From: Spirochaetia bacterium
GTDB taxonomy: Bacteria; Spirochaetota; Leptospiria; Leptospirales; Leptonemataceae
Reading direction: 5' to 3'
DNA: 64,000 nucleotides
Assembly: GCA_009885105.1 (NCBI GenBank)
Contig: VFLI01000010.1
Location: forward strand, 1-64,000
Shown: one piece after another, positions 51,941-62,300 of the stretch
How positions within the stretch are numbered: position 1 is the first letter of the stretch
Layout: the number at the start of each line of letters is the position of its first letter
Position numbers and translations under genes: made by a program
Notes under the pieces: model-generated
Databases searched by the model: none
Seen by the model: only the letters and a program-made list of their open reading frames with translations
What the model was told of the DNA's origin: nothing

Positions 51941-54016
51941 TTACATCGAGCGCATCAATCCGCGCTGGAAGTACAGCTCCGCCGCTGTATCCATTGGATT
52001 GACATCCAAGACTTTCTGGAAGTACTGCAATCCGCCCGCATAATCACGGTTGATATAACAGTTGATCCCCCGTTCGAAATCTCCTTTGGTTTTATTAAAA
52101 AAATCGAACATGTAACCAGATATTCCGTCAAAAACGTGAAAAACAGCCACTGTTTCTTTTTTCCCTTTAACGCGCACTCGATCAATAACGCGAAAATTGT
52201 ATCTAGAAGGATCCGATAGATTCTGCAGTGTCTTTTCACTGATCAAAATTGTACATCCGTACTTCTTTGTCAGACTTTCAATACGCGATGCCAGATTGAC
52301 CGAATCGGAAATTACAGTACTGTCCATTCTCTCCGGCGAACCGATGGTTCCAAGAATCAAGCGGCCAGTATGCAAACCAATGCCAATGTTGACAGAATCA
52401 TAACTGGAACGAAGTCGATGCTGATTGTACAGACGCAATTCCCGCTGCATTTCGATTGCAGCCTCAAGAGCATTGTCAGCGCTGAAGGGGAAAAGTGCCA
52501 TGATTGCATCACCAATTAACTTGTCGATGAAGCCTTTATTGCTGCGTATAATTGGATTCATTCTTTTAAAGTAGGAATTTAAAAACTTAAATGTTGCCTC
52601 AGGCGACATTCCTTCTGACATCTCTGTAAAGGAACGGATATCTGAAAACAGGATTGTCATTTCTTTTTCCACATGATCACCCAGTTCGACCTGAGCAATA
52701 TCCATTCGGTCCAAAAAGCTTAAAAATTCTAGAGGAACAAATCTGCCAAATGCTTCAACAAGACGCTCGTGGTCTTTGATTGTTTTTTCCTGAAGATCAA
52801 CTTGCTCGCGTTTCATCGTGTTGATTTTATCTGCCAGACCGAATGACAGCAATACAACTTCCAAAGCCGATCCGATCTGCATGCTCCATACGGTAAAAAA
52901 ATTTCTCGGCAAAATCCCAAAAACCCATAAGATGAAGATTGCGGCCCCAGTAATAAATGCGGAAAAGGAAAGCAAATAGAAGCGCGCTGCTCTAATTTTA
53001 TTTGCAACACAAATAAATGCGCTGATAAGTGCGGAAGAGAGACCAAACCCATTCAATATTCCCAATATAGGCAGACTTACTTTTACATCGATCAATATCG
53101 CCGCAGGTATCATTAAAAAAGAGCAAACAATCGAGAGACGCATCAAATTGAATATCTTTGGTGTATTCAATGGAGAATTCAAAAAATTAATCGAAAACAA
53201 AATAAAAAACAGCAGAGCAAAACTCAGCAAGATAGGCATTGAAAGCTTTTCCCACCCCAGATAGTTGGGCCAAACGTTTATTTGCGCAAAACCGTTTAAA
53301 GACATTTGAATGAGTAAGAAAAATAAAACATACCCTATATAGTATATATATGTTCTGTCATATGTGGAAACAAACAAAAATAGGTTGTATATAATCATTA
53401 CGATCAGGAATCCGTAATAGATTCCCAGTATATATGATTCTGTTCTGGTTACATCATGAAAATGATCCGGCAACCAAATAAATAACGGAACTTCCATCAT
53501 CGCATTCGTTACGGCACGTAAATAAATCGTTATTTCCTGATTTTGTTCTATCGGTACCTTAAAAATAAAATGCCGGTAGGATATCTCGCGACTCTCGACA
53601 AGTTCCTGTTCGCCTGTTGATTTCTCTATGTACAAACCATTCCCATCCGGAATGTACAACCTTAAATGCGCTAGATACGGATTGCGGATTTCCAGCAATA
53701 AGAGATTGCTCCTGGTGAGATTCCTGATACGGATACGAAACCAGTGAGCTTCGGTTGAGAATCCAAAATTCGGAGTTTCCTGTTTCGATTCCTGAAACGC
53801 GCTGTCCAATTCTTCTGAAACATCATCTACAGTCAGACTTTTCGTAGGATCCACCAGGTAGTATACCCGGCTGCCTATGTTGAGCTCTTCAATCTCAGAT
53901 GTAACGTTGATTACCGACCGGCCATGCGCTTGTTCATTCTCTGATTCCTGTGCTGGCAATCTGTTGGAAATACAGAAAAAAAAGAATATGTAAAGAATTA
54001 TTACTTTGAATCTCAT
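51941..54016 (-). CDS. 7TMR-DISM adenylate cyclase
   Basis: 691 aa from the ATG at 54016. A signal peptide, a periplasmic 7TMR-DISMED2-like sensor (about 40-180), seven transmembrane segments (about 190-400), a coiled coil (REQVDLQEKTIKDHERLVEA), then a class III cyclase domain: MTILFSDIRSFTEMSEGMSP, GFIDKLIGDAIMALFPF and VISDSVNLASRIESLTKKYG. The metal Asp residues and the purine-selecting Lys are present, pointing to cAMP. A short TPR-like tail follows (YAGGLQYFQKVLDVNPMDTA). Confidence 0.92.
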   Translation of the reverse strand: MRFKVIILYIFFFFCISNRLPAQESENEQAHGRSVINVTSEIEELNIGSRVYYLVDPTKSLTVDDVSEELDSAFQESKQETPNFGFSTEAHWFRIRIRNLTRSNLLLLEIRNPYLAHLRLYIPDGNGLYIEKSTGEQELVESREISYRHFIFKVPIEQNQEITIYLRAVTNAMMEVPLFIWLPDHFHDVTRTESYILGIYYGFLIVMIIYNLFLFVSTYDRTYIYYIGYVLFFLLIQMSLNGFAQINVWPNYLGWEKLSMPILLSFALLFFILFSINFLNSPLNTPKIFNLMRLSIVCSFLMIPAAILIDVKVSLPILGILNGFGLSSALISAFICVANKIRAARFYLLSFSAFITGAAIFILWVFGILPRNFFTVWSMQIGSALEVVLLSFGLADKINTMKREQVDLQEKTIKDHERLVEAFGRFVPLEFLSFLDRMDIAQVELGDHVEKEMTILFSDIRSFTEMSEGMSPEATFKFLNSYFKRMNPIIRSNKGFIDKLIGDAIMALFPFSADNALEAAIEMQRELRLYNQHRLRSSYDSVNIGIGLHTGRLILGTIGSPERMDSTVISDSVNLASRIESLTKKYGCTILISEKTLQNLSDPSRYNFRVIDRVRVKGKKETVAVFHVFDGISGYMFDFFNKTKGDFERGINCYINRDYAGGLQYFQKVLDVNPMDTAAELYFQRGLMRSM

Positions 54017-54110
54017 TGAAATTAGTCTCGGCATAACGGCGGCGGCCTGCGAGAAACACCACACATAATAAGAAATAAATTAATTTTTCTATACGAACTC
54101 TCAGGCTGCT

Positions 54111-54719
54111 CTATCTGGCAGCTTTCTTCACCGGATACCGGATGATCGTTCTGTACTCGTTTTCATCGCCTTTAAATATCCAGCCGGGACCTTGCAGATA
54201 TTCTTCTTCATGAGCGCCGGAAATTTCATACCCGCTTTTTTTAATAAATTCCTTTAACTTTTCAATGGTTGGAGTTTCAGCGCTGTACGGACCGACGTGC
54301 AGAATTTCCGCGACATCGCCGTACTGCCAGGTCTCCAGCCGCACCTTTGGTTCTGTTGTTAAATATTCATCCGGCAGAGTTTTCATTTCCGGTGCGGCCG
54401 GCAGACCGAAAATTCCCACCCACTGATCCCTGGGGTCTGTCAGCGTGTTTGTCCAGCGTCCGATCGGCGCGCCTTCCGGAAAATTTTTGTAACTGCCTTT
54501 CACCTGGTAGTACAGTTTGAACAGACGGCTGATTGCCGCGCCTGAGGTCTGGGCGGGATCTCCCTTCATCTCAATCACCATCATGGTGCGGGCTTCTTTC
54601 TGAGAGATGGCCGGAGTGCGCAGCGCATCGTAGCGGCTGAGGTCAGGTCCGCAAAAAGCGGACAGACATACAATGGAACTGATAAAACTTACAGATAAGG
54701 CATATCGTATACATTTCAT
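54111..54719 (-). CDS. GyrI-like ligand-binding lipoprotein
   Basis: 202 aa. A signal peptide ends at SAFC (lipobox), then a GyrI/SOUL-like small-molecule-binding fold: TMMVIEMKGDPAQTSGAAIS, FPEGAPIGRWTNTL, VGIFGLPA, YGDVAEILHVGPYSAETPTI and YEISGAHEEEYLQGPGW. The family binds hydrophobic ligands; here it is tethered in the envelope. It lies between the two cyclase genes in the same orientation. Confidence 0.8.
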   Translation of the reverse strand: MKCIRYALSVSFISSIVCLSAFCGPDLSRYDALRTPAISQKEARTMMVIEMKGDPAQTSGAAISRLFKLYYQVKGSYKNFPEGAPIGRWTNTLTDPRDQWVGIFGLPAAPEMKTLPDEYLTTEPKVRLETWQYGDVAEILHVGPYSAETPTIEKLKEFIKKSGYEISGAHEEEYLQGPGWIFKGDENEYRTIIRYPVKKAAR

Positions 54720-54779
54720 TATTCCAGAAAAAAAGAGAGTCGGAAATAAGTCGAATAAATTTCCGTTTGCCGCAGCGAA

Positions 54780-55895
54780 TTACAGCGTTTCCGATTCCAC
54801 CACCGATTCTAGAAATCGAACCGGGATCATTTCAGTTTTTCCGCGAGCCTTGAGTGAATGAAGTTTGCTGACCGTAACGGACTCTTGAACACGGCGATAA
54901 AGCTCATCCGATATCAAAATTTTACCCGGCATGGAAGCATGCTCCAGACGACTGGCAACGTTCACAGCATCTCCCACGAGAGCGTTTTCTTTGCGGTAGG
55001 TCCCTCCGACGTTTCCCCGGACTACCTTACCGATATGAATGCCGGTGCGAACCAGCATCTCAGGAAGATTCTCTTCTTTTCGCTGCGCATTGACCCGGTC
55101 AATTGCCAATCTGGAAAGATGAGCGGACCTGACGGCATCGTAAGGTTTTGCAAACACGGCAAAAATAGAGTCGCCGATATATTTGTCCACATCGCCGTGA
55201 TTCGCATAAATAATATCAGTGACGGGCGAGAATATGCTGTTCAGAGCTTGAATCACTTCTTTCGCTGTGCGGTGTTCGCTGAATCTTGTGAACGATTTGA
55301 TGTCCATAAACATAAACACCATCTCGATCTCCTCATCCGGAATCGATATCATTCCCTCCAGCGCTGAGAAGTCGGCCTTCTCCCAGGTGTTCTGCGGAGT
55401 GTACTGCTTTATTATTTCCTGCATCATAACCGCGCGGGTGTTCAGAACGACGTTGTCAAGATTCCGTTTCTGCAGCAGCTGATTCTGTTCGATGATTTTC
55501 TTCCTCTGGAATGCGATCTCAATGTGAGTTTCAATCCTTGTGATCAGTTCCCGCGTATGGAACGGCTTTGCGATATAATCTCTGGCGCCGGCGACAAGCG
55601 CTTTCACAATCATGTCTCCATCACGGCTGGCCGACAAAAAAATTATCGGCACTTCGCGCATATCGGGAATCATCAGTATCTTCTGGCAGACAATGATTCC
55701 ATTCTGCCCGCTGAGCTCTTTATCCAGAAGTATGCAGTCCGGTTTAATCTCCGGCAGCCGCCGCAGAGCTTCGTCCGGGTCCGAAAAACCAATGACTGAA
55801 AAACCGGCCGGCTTTAAGAATTGTTCAATGATTAAAAGTGTATTGAAGTCATCATCAATGGCCACAATGCACAGGGATTTTTGAGTTTCTGGCAT
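54780..55895 (-). CDS. Response regulator with class III cyclase output
   Basis: 371 aa. An N-terminal REC domain (acidic DDD, ILLDKELSG with the phospho-Asp, FLSASRD, AKPF Lys), a linker helix, then a class III cyclase domain (VFMFMDIKSFTRFSEHRTAK, HGDVDKYIGDSIFAVFAKP, LVGDAVNVASRLEHASMPG). It would make cAMP when phosphorylated. No cognate kinase adjoins it, though two 7TMR-DISM proteins lie in the same block. Confidence 0.93.
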   Translation of the reverse strand: MPETQKSLCIVAIDDDFNTLLIIEQFLKPAGFSVIGFSDPDEALRRLPEIKPDCILLDKELSGQNGIIVCQKILMIPDMREVPIIFLSASRDGDMIVKALVAGARDYIAKPFHTRELITRIETHIEIAFQRKKIIEQNQLLQKRNLDNVVLNTRAVMMQEIIKQYTPQNTWEKADFSALEGMISIPDEEIEMVFMFMDIKSFTRFSEHRTAKEVIQALNSIFSPVTDIIYANHGDVDKYIGDSIFAVFAKPYDAVRSAHLSRLAIDRVNAQRKEENLPEMLVRTGIHIGKVVRGNVGGTYRKENALVGDAVNVASRLEHASMPGKILISDELYRRVQESVTVSKLHSLKARGKTEMIPVRFLESVVESETL

Positions 55896-55953
55896 TTAAT
55901 TGTTTATGACCGGATGCGGGACTGAACAGGCAATCACTTTTATTATCCAATCA

Positions 55954-57546
55954 TTATAATTGTATGTCAAAAGCCACTATGAATGCATTACCCGGAAACA
56001 ATCCGCTTTTCCCGGCGGAATATCCCGAAACGGCCTGTATGCCGTACATCGATGCGGGCTGAACCACAGGCTCGAACCGAAACCTTGTGCCGGGCGAAAT
56101 CTCAAGTCCCACTTCGCCCGTTTCTTTTCCATCCAGGGCCAGATATCGATAAATAAATAAACCGGAGAGCAAAAGAGAAAATATTCCGCTGCCCGCGCTC
56201 ATTTTTGCATAGCGGTGCAGCCGCAACGCCTCCAGACGATTTTTCTCAAGAAGGTTGTTGTAGTAATAGGCCAGCGCCGGATTGCCCGCAGATGATGCCA
56301 GAGCCGTGGACGCCAGAGACAGTTCATAGAATCCGGCCATAACCGGCACCATCGGACGGATAGAAGCCTCGACGGCGTCAGCGCGGACAGTCATGTACAT
56401 CCAGCCGCCGTACCAGCCCAGGGTTGTGATCAGGCAGTAGAAAGAAAGATCGCTGTACGTCCAGTCGAATATCGCATAACCAGGATTACGATAAAGGGCC
56501 AGTGTATCGCCTTCCGCAAGCTCCGCGTCTATTTCCGCTGTCTTGCCGTTCTCCAGCTTCACTCCGATAAATCTGTCTATGTGTTTTTCCATGGACAGAC
56601 GCAGGCGGTGGGTGCCGGGAGGCAGATCGTTTCTTTCCAGCGGTGTTTTGCCCAGGTATGTCGAATCGAGATATACCATCGCCTCTTCCGGCAAGCTGAC
56701 AACACGAAGACCCGCTGAATTGTTTTGAAGCGAAAGCGCAATTTCAAATTCATTGTCTGCGGCATCCAGAAGTTCTACTCGGCGCGTTGCCGAATTTTTC
56801 CCCTCCTGCTCGACGCGAAGCAGATAGGCGCCGGGCTGAAAACTGCCGTCCACCGGCGTCCGGCCCAGATAAACATCGTCCAGATAGACCCGGGCGCCCG
56901 GCTCTTCCGTTTTTACCAAAATCTTTGCCTGCGAAGGCCCCATGAGATGATTTTTAACATCGCTTCCCGGTCTGGCAAGATTTCGCAGTATTGTGCGGTC
57001 ATCCAGACGATAAAGAAATTTGAAGGATGCGCCCTGCATGGCGTCAAAGAGTTCAATTTCCAGGAAAAGTTCATGCTCTTTTATTTCTTTCTCGTCCGGT
57101 TCGTAAATTCGGCCTGTGACAAGATAATGTGCTTTCATTTTCTGAGCCTGCAGATTCTTTTCAGGGACCAGCATGATTGTATGAGTTTCTTTGGTGAACT
57201 CCGGCACAAGCACCGAGAAAGCAACTCTTGCCGGCGTAACAGATCTGTTCTCCTGGCCCGGACGGTTTGCCGATTGCTGCCGGGGATTTACGTAGAAAGT
57301 AACCGCGGGGTCCGCCACGTTGATATACTGCAGTGAGCCGATGGTATCACTGAGAATTTTTCCGATCGATGTGCTCAGATAATCGAGCTCTTTTTTTCCG
57401 GTTTCATTCCAGAACGGCAAAATCACCAGGCGCCGTTCATGCTCGAAAAGATATACCGGAGCTTCCTGAGCGACCGCGGCCGGCTGAGTATACAGCGCGG
57501 ACGAAAGTAAAAAGACACATGTCAGCAGCGTCTTTCGGATAGACAT
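55954..57546 (-). CDS. Exported PEGA-domain protein
   Basis: 530 aa. A signal peptide, then an N-terminal domain (RRLVILPFWNETGKKELDYL, a TolB/CsgG-like pattern), then two PEGA repeats (KILVKTEEPGARVYLDDVYL and GLRVVSLPEEAMVYLDSTYL, with GRTPVDG and GKTPLERNDLPPG). The C-terminal half has several hydrophobic segments and ends with an amphipathic FIVAFDIQL, suggesting outer-membrane association. PEGA domains are found in surface-anchored proteins. It starts one base after the helicase stop, so the two are co-transcribed. Confidence 0.82.
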   Translation of the reverse strand: MSIRKTLLTCVFLLSSALYTQPAAVAQEAPVYLFEHERRLVILPFWNETGKKELDYLSTSIGKILSDTIGSLQYINVADPAVTFYVNPRQQSANRPGQENRSVTPARVAFSVLVPEFTKETHTIMLVPEKNLQAQKMKAHYLVTGRIYEPDEKEIKEHELFLEIELFDAMQGASFKFLYRLDDRTILRNLARPGSDVKNHLMGPSQAKILVKTEEPGARVYLDDVYLGRTPVDGSFQPGAYLLRVEQEGKNSATRRVELLDAADNEFEIALSLQNNSAGLRVVSLPEEAMVYLDSTYLGKTPLERNDLPPGTHRLRLSMEKHIDRFIGVKLENGKTAEIDAELAEGDTLALYRNPGYAIFDWTYSDLSFYCLITTLGWYGGWMYMTVRADAVEASIRPMVPVMAGFYELSLASTALASSAGNPALAYYYNNLLEKNRLEALRLHRYAKMSAGSGIFSLLLSGLFIYRYLALDGKETGEVGLEISPGTRFRFEPVVQPASMYGIQAVSGYSAGKSGLFPGNAFIVAFDIQL

Positions 57547-57547
57547 A

Positions 57548-59293
57548 TTACCTGTTTTTTTGCTTCTTCTTGAACTTAAAAGTGAATTTTTTCTTAGCCG
57601 GAGCGCTTCCGGAGGCCGGAGCGCGCCCCTTTTCTTTATGATCCCGTCGTTTCGGTTTTTTAGATTTTTTTATGACTCTATCAGCTCCAGGGGAAGGTTT
57701 CTTTTCATCCCGCGACGGCGCTGCCGTTCTGTTTTGTTTCTTGAAATTACGATTGTCCGAAGCGCCGGATCCCAGTATCTGCTCCGCTCCGTCAAAACGG
57801 CCTGGTCTTGAATGTCCTGACCGTGTATGATCCGACCGTGCCTGGTCGGATCGTGGATATCTCGATCGCGCTTGGCCCGTTCCTGAATGGCCTGTCCTTT
57901 CCTGCTGCCCGCCCGGCGATTTCTTATGGATCTGACGATATTTTGTCTCGTCGAAAGCTTCCCCGTAGGCGAGGGAAAGAAGAGCCGCAATGGCGTCGGC
58001 CGGTTCGAAACTTTCCAGAATTCGCTGAGCACCTTCGACAAAAGCGCCCGCGATTCCCGTCTCAACGGCAAGCGCAAGCTGTTTGTTCAACCGGTCTTTT
58101 TTGGCTCCGATGATCTGGTGAATTTCGGGCAGGTCTTCCCGGCGAATGTCCGAACCGGAAACCCTCTTGATGAAATTCAATTTTCTGTATTCATCGTGCG
58201 AAACAAAAGTGACCGCGATTCCTTCCAGACCGGCCCTGCCCGTGCGCCCGATTCTGTGAATATAATTTTCCGGATTCTGCGGCAGCGAAAAATTTATCAC
58301 ATGGCTGAGACCCTGTATGTCTATTCCCCGGGCCGCGACGTCTGTGGCGACGAGTATTTTGGTCCGCCGCTGTTTCATCTTGGCCAGAATTTTTTCTCTC
58401 TGAAACTGGGTGATATCTCCATGAAGCGCTTCGGCGTCGTATCCGCGGCCGTTCAATTTTGAGGACAGAGAATCAACTTCAATTTTTGTGCGGCAGAATA
58501 TGAGGCCGTAAAAATCATCCGCCATATCAATAACACGGCACAGCGCCTCAAACCGGTCGCGGTCTTCTACCTCAATGTACACCTGTTCCGTGAGGGCCGC
58601 GGTAATTACTCCCGGCGCCATTTTAATAATTTTAGTGTCCTTCATGTACTTCTGCGCGATCTGCATAATCCTCGCGCTCATCGTTGCGGAGAAAAGAAGC
58701 ATTCGTCTTTCAGGATTCACACTTCGCAGAATAGTTTCGATGTCTTCAACAAAACCCCGGTCGAGCATTTCATCAGCTTCATCAAGAATCATGTATCGCA
58801 CGGAACTCAGGTTCAGCGTTTTTCGGCGAAGGTGATCCATGACTCGTCCGGGAGTTCCGACAACAATGTCGATCCCTCTCTTGAGCCGGTGAATCTGTTC
58901 TTCCATAGACTGGCCGCCGTACACGGGCAGAACAGACAGACCGCTGTCGCCGCGAAGAGACAAAAACTCATCACAGATCTGGACAGCCAGCTCACGGGTC
59001 GGCGCGAGCACTATAGCCTGCACATGCCCGTGTCCAGCCTCAAGTGTCTCAATCAGAGGCAGAGCAAATGCGGCTGTTTTTCCAGTGCCCGTCTGCGCCT
59101 GGGCTACGATATCCTGTTTTCCTGACAGGAGCAGCGGAATGGTGCGGGCCTGAACAGGAGTCGGCTCTTCAAAGCCTTTGCTTATGATTGCCGGCAGTGT
59201 CCGCGAAAGTCCCAGCGACTCAAATGTAACTTTTTCAGGAGATGTTGTTCCTTGCGAATCGTGAGGGTTCGGAGGAGATTTTTTTTGATGCAT
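57548..59293 (-). CDS. DEAD-box RNA helicase with basic C-terminal tail
   Basis: 581 aa. Q motif (FEEPTPVQARTIP), Walker A AQAQTGTGKTAA, PTRELAVQI, TPGRVMDHL, DEADEML, SATM, and C-terminal VATDVAARGIDI and HRIGRTGRAG complete the core (about 20-380). The last 130 residues are low-complexity and basic, with Arg/Ser/His-rich stretches (SRYPRSDQARSDHTRSGHSR) and a Lys-rich end. It unwinds RNA during ribosome biogenesis or cold stress; the tail probably binds RNA. Confidence 0.93.
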   Translation of the reverse strand: MHQKKSPPNPHDSQGTTSPEKVTFESLGLSRTLPAIISKGFEEPTPVQARTIPLLLSGKQDIVAQAQTGTGKTAAFALPLIETLEAGHGHVQAIVLAPTRELAVQICDEFLSLRGDSGLSVLPVYGGQSMEEQIHRLKRGIDIVVGTPGRVMDHLRRKTLNLSSVRYMILDEADEMLDRGFVEDIETILRSVNPERRMLLFSATMSARIMQIAQKYMKDTKIIKMAPGVITAALTEQVYIEVEDRDRFEALCRVIDMADDFYGLIFCRTKIEVDSLSSKLNGRGYDAEALHGDITQFQREKILAKMKQRRTKILVATDVAARGIDIQGLSHVINFSLPQNPENYIHRIGRTGRAGLEGIAVTFVSHDEYRKLNFIKRVSGSDIRREDLPEIHQIIGAKKDRLNKQLALAVETGIAGAFVEGAQRILESFEPADAIAALLSLAYGEAFDETKYRQIHKKSPGGQQERTGHSGTGQARSRYPRSDQARSDHTRSGHSRPGRFDGAEQILGSGASDNRNFKKQNRTAAPSRDEKKPSPGADRVIKKSKKPKRRDHKEKGRAPASGSAPAKKKFTFKFKKKQKNR

Positions 59294-59456
59294 ATTGTTT
59301 GTTATCAGACCGTAAAACGCGAAGAGCGAAAAATTCTGAAGCTTTGACCATGATTTTCAGAAGGGGTCAATTATACAAGCTTTAATAAAGCGCATGCATT
59401 CCCTGAACGGTGAGAGCCGGGCTCCATTGATTTCTATTTCGAATCTATTTCATAAC

Positions 59457-60158
59457 TTATTTTTGAGTCCTCTGCTTCAACTCCCCGTAAAAGGTTCGAC
59501 CGACGGGAATATTCTCGCCTGTTTTTAATTCCAGTTCATACCTGCTGCCGGCCGACGTACGAATCGATACGGCATAATCCAGATTGACGATACAGGATTT
59601 GTGGATACGCAGAAAATTTCCGGGAAGTATTTTTGAAAAAGAGTCCAGGGTTTTTCTGTGCCGTTCCAAGGCGCCGCCGGAAATATGGATCATAGCGTAA
59701 TTGTCCCCTCCGCGGAGATATTCGACACGCGAAAGATCAATCAGCTCGGCGCGGTCGTCTTTTCTGATGGAAAGGTACTTCATATTCCTGCCCGAGGAAA
59801 TCGTCACGGAATCGAACCGATCCATTGCCTGCTTCAACCTCTGTCTGTCCAACGGCTTGGGAAGAAAATCCAGCACGCCGTATTCAAAGGCTTCAATGGC
59901 CCGATCGGTGTTGGCGGATACCACAATAGTTTGAAATGAATCTGCCGCCAGCTGGGTAAGCAGCTCAAATCCGTCTCGTTCGTGCAGCTGCAGATCCAGA
60001 AACAACAGATCGATGGGATTGTCCTGAATGAAATATTCGGCAGCTGTGAAAGATCCCAGAACTTTGAGCGAAACAATTCTGCTTCCCGCCAGCTCACGGA
60101 TTGCCCGCTCCAGTCCGCGAGCGGCAACTGACTCATCTTCGACAATCAATATTCGCAC
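59457..60158 (-). CDS. LytTR-family response regulator
   Basis: 233 aa from a GTG start overlapping the kinase gene by 13 bases. REC domain (VEDESVAARGLERAI, DLLFLDLQLHERDG with phospho-Asp, FLPKPLDRQRL Lys), then a LytTR DNA-binding domain (RVEYLRGGDNYAMIHISGGA, LDSFSKILPGNFLRIHKSCI, NIPVGRTFYGELKQ). LytTR regulators bind paired direct repeats; targets are unknown. It forms a two-component pair with the sensor at 60146. Confidence 0.93.
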   Translation of the reverse strand: MRILIVEDESVAARGLERAIRELAGSRIVSLKVLGSFTAAEYFIQDNPIDLLFLDLQLHERDGFELLTQLAADSFQTIVVSANTDRAIEAFEYGVLDFLPKPLDRQRLKQAMDRFDSVTISSGRNMKYLSIRKDDRAELIDLSRVEYLRGGDNYAMIHISGGALERHRKTLDSFSKILPGNFLRIHKSCIVNLDYAVSIRTSAGSRYELELKTGENIPVGRTFYGELKQRTQK

Positions 60159-62017
60159 AATTTCTCCCCCGATTTTTGCTCGAAAGAAATCTTCAATTTG
60201 ACAGTCCAGCCTTTCTCGGCAGGACCCGATTCTATGTCCCAGCGACCTGGATAGGCTTCCTCCAGACGAGACTGTATGTACCGAAATCCTGTTCCCGACT
60301 TCATTTTATCTCCCGTGGAAGTGCCGTTGTTTCGCAAAGAATATACGACAGATTCATTTTCTCTTTCCTCAGTCAGAAGAAATATTCCACGACGACGCTC
60401 TTTGAGACCGTGCGTTATTCCATTCTCAATCAGTGTATGGATTATAAGCGGCGGTATTTCCCGGCTCATGTCCAGTCTCTGCGTCCGGAGGCGAAAAATT
60501 TTGTCGTGTCGCAGACTCATTATTTCAAGATGAATTCGACACAGTCGAATTTCCTCCTTCAAAGAAATAAACGGATGATTGCTGACTTCCAGAACCAGGC
60601 GGAGTTCATCCGCCAGAGCGCGCAGGAGCCGCACGGCAAGAGCAGGATTTTCTTCCAGCCAGACAATTGAGGCATTGATTGTATTCATGATAAAATGAGG
60701 CTGAATATTTTTTTTCAGCAGTTCAAGCTCCAGCCTCACAGAATGAATCTCGGATTCCTGCTGCAATCGGGACATACGATACGATTGTTTCAGAGCGCTT
60801 TCTTTGTCGCGGTTCATTACACTCATCCGATTTGCCAGTCCAATGGAAAGCAGGCACATCTCGATGGCCGATCCTATTTGATTTCCATACTCGGTGACAA
60901 AATGCGACGGTATGACGCCGAAGGCTTTGAGCCCGTACAGAATTACGCCGGCAAGAACAAAAATCCAGGCGGCCATGAAATATCGGGCGGGTTCGTAACC
61001 CTGCAAAAGGGAGAAGAACCCTGCGACCAGAACTATGACGGAAAATAATATCGCCAGGGCGGCAGCCGAGCTTATGGCAAACCGGTAGGACATCACAAAG
61101 GACACTGGAATCAGCATCAATAAGATCGTCTGCAGCACGGCAAGCACCGTATCACTGAGCGGCGTCATTGCCCGGGTATTCAAAAGTTTCCTTACAAAAA
61201 AGACTCCCCAGAAAAAAGTCCAGTACACAGTGACAGGCAGACTCAGATTTTCCCACCGCGGGGATTCAGGCCAGAGATATTCGAAGGCCAGTCCGTTCAG
61301 AATCAACTGCATCGTGCCGTAACCCGTGATGTAGAGAAGATAGTACAGATAAGCGCGGTCCCCGATAATAAAAAACAGTATCAGGTTGTATACGGCCAGA
61401 ACAAGAAGAATACCGTAGTACACTCCAAGCACTATCTGCGTTTCGTGGTCTTCATCACGAAGCGTTTCGGAATCGGTCAGATACAGAGGAAATTCCAGGA
61501 CGCCCTGACTTTTGAATCTTAAAAAATATGTTCGCGAAGATTTTGCCTGTACATTGAGGCGAAAAATAAAATCATGGTGCTTGATTTCACGGCTTTCAAA
61601 CAAAAAGAGATCGCCCGCCTCCCGAACAGCCCATCCTCCGCGGACTGCAGGTTCATAGAGGATGATAGAATCAAGGTGCGGGTAAGCGACTCTCAGATAG
61701 AGCATGCGGGCGGGACCGGGATTTGTTACTGTAAATTTTGCCCAGTAAACATTCTGTGAAAATCCAAAGCTTGGAACCGCCATGGTATTTTTTTCAAAGC
61801 GGTAGGCGTATTCAGCGGACGCCGCTTTTGCGATTGTAAGCGCGCCATCTGTGTCCGCATAAATGCCAAGATGCGCGCTCAGACTTCCGCCCCGCGGATG
61901 TTCGCCGGTAATGTAGGCTCCCTGCTCTGCCAGCAAAGAACCGGTCGAGAACAAAAGAGTTGACAATAATAATATATTTGTTTTTACATTATTATATTTA
62001 ATATATTTTATAAACAA
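60146..62017 (-). CDS. 7TMR-DISM sensor kinase, LytS type
   Basis: 623 aa from a TTG start without a strong ribosome site. A signal peptide, a 7TMR-DISMED2-like periplasmic domain (about 40-190), seven transmembrane segments (about 195-400), then a His_kinase (PF06580) domain: LELLKKNIQPHFIMNTINAS with the phospho-His, and an ATPase domain with PPLIIHTLIENGITHGLK and GTGFRYIQSRLEEAY. It phosphorylates the overlapping LytTR regulator. Its membrane half is the same type as in the cyclase at 51941. Confidence 0.9.
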   Translation of the reverse strand: MFIKYIKYNNVKTNILLLSTLLFSTGSLLAEQGAYITGEHPRGGSLSAHLGIYADTDGALTIAKAASAEYAYRFEKNTMAVPSFGFSQNVYWAKFTVTNPGPARMLYLRVAYPHLDSIILYEPAVRGGWAVREAGDLFLFESREIKHHDFIFRLNVQAKSSRTYFLRFKSQGVLEFPLYLTDSETLRDEDHETQIVLGVYYGILLVLAVYNLILFFIIGDRAYLYYLLYITGYGTMQLILNGLAFEYLWPESPRWENLSLPVTVYWTFFWGVFFVRKLLNTRAMTPLSDTVLAVLQTILLMLIPVSFVMSYRFAISSAAALAILFSVIVLVAGFFSLLQGYEPARYFMAAWIFVLAGVILYGLKAFGVIPSHFVTEYGNQIGSAIEMCLLSIGLANRMSVMNRDKESALKQSYRMSRLQQESEIHSVRLELELLKKNIQPHFIMNTINASIVWLEENPALAVRLLRALADELRLVLEVSNHPFISLKEEIRLCRIHLEIMSLRHDKIFRLRTQRLDMSREIPPLIIHTLIENGITHGLKERRRGIFLLTEERENESVVYSLRNNGTSTGDKMKSGTGFRYIQSRLEEAYPGRWDIESGPAEKGWTVKLKISFEQKSGEKLCEY

Positions 62018-62300
62018 TTTACTTGACGACCTGCAGGCGGCTGTCGACTGCCATGCCTTCGGAAATTAATACCCTGCCCCTCCTCCGGTCAAGTAAAATG
62101 GGGCAAACAGCATTCAAATCGGGTAAACGGATATCACAACACCAGGCACATCATCTCAATCAATATTGTCCGATGCGGCGGCAAAATTTCCAGCCATTTT
62201 TTGAGCTGCAGTATCAATGCACCGGCATTTTGCCGCGCTTTTCACGCTGTTCACCCCTCAAGGTTTGACTGTGAAAAAAATATGCCGTAAAGTTCCCCAT

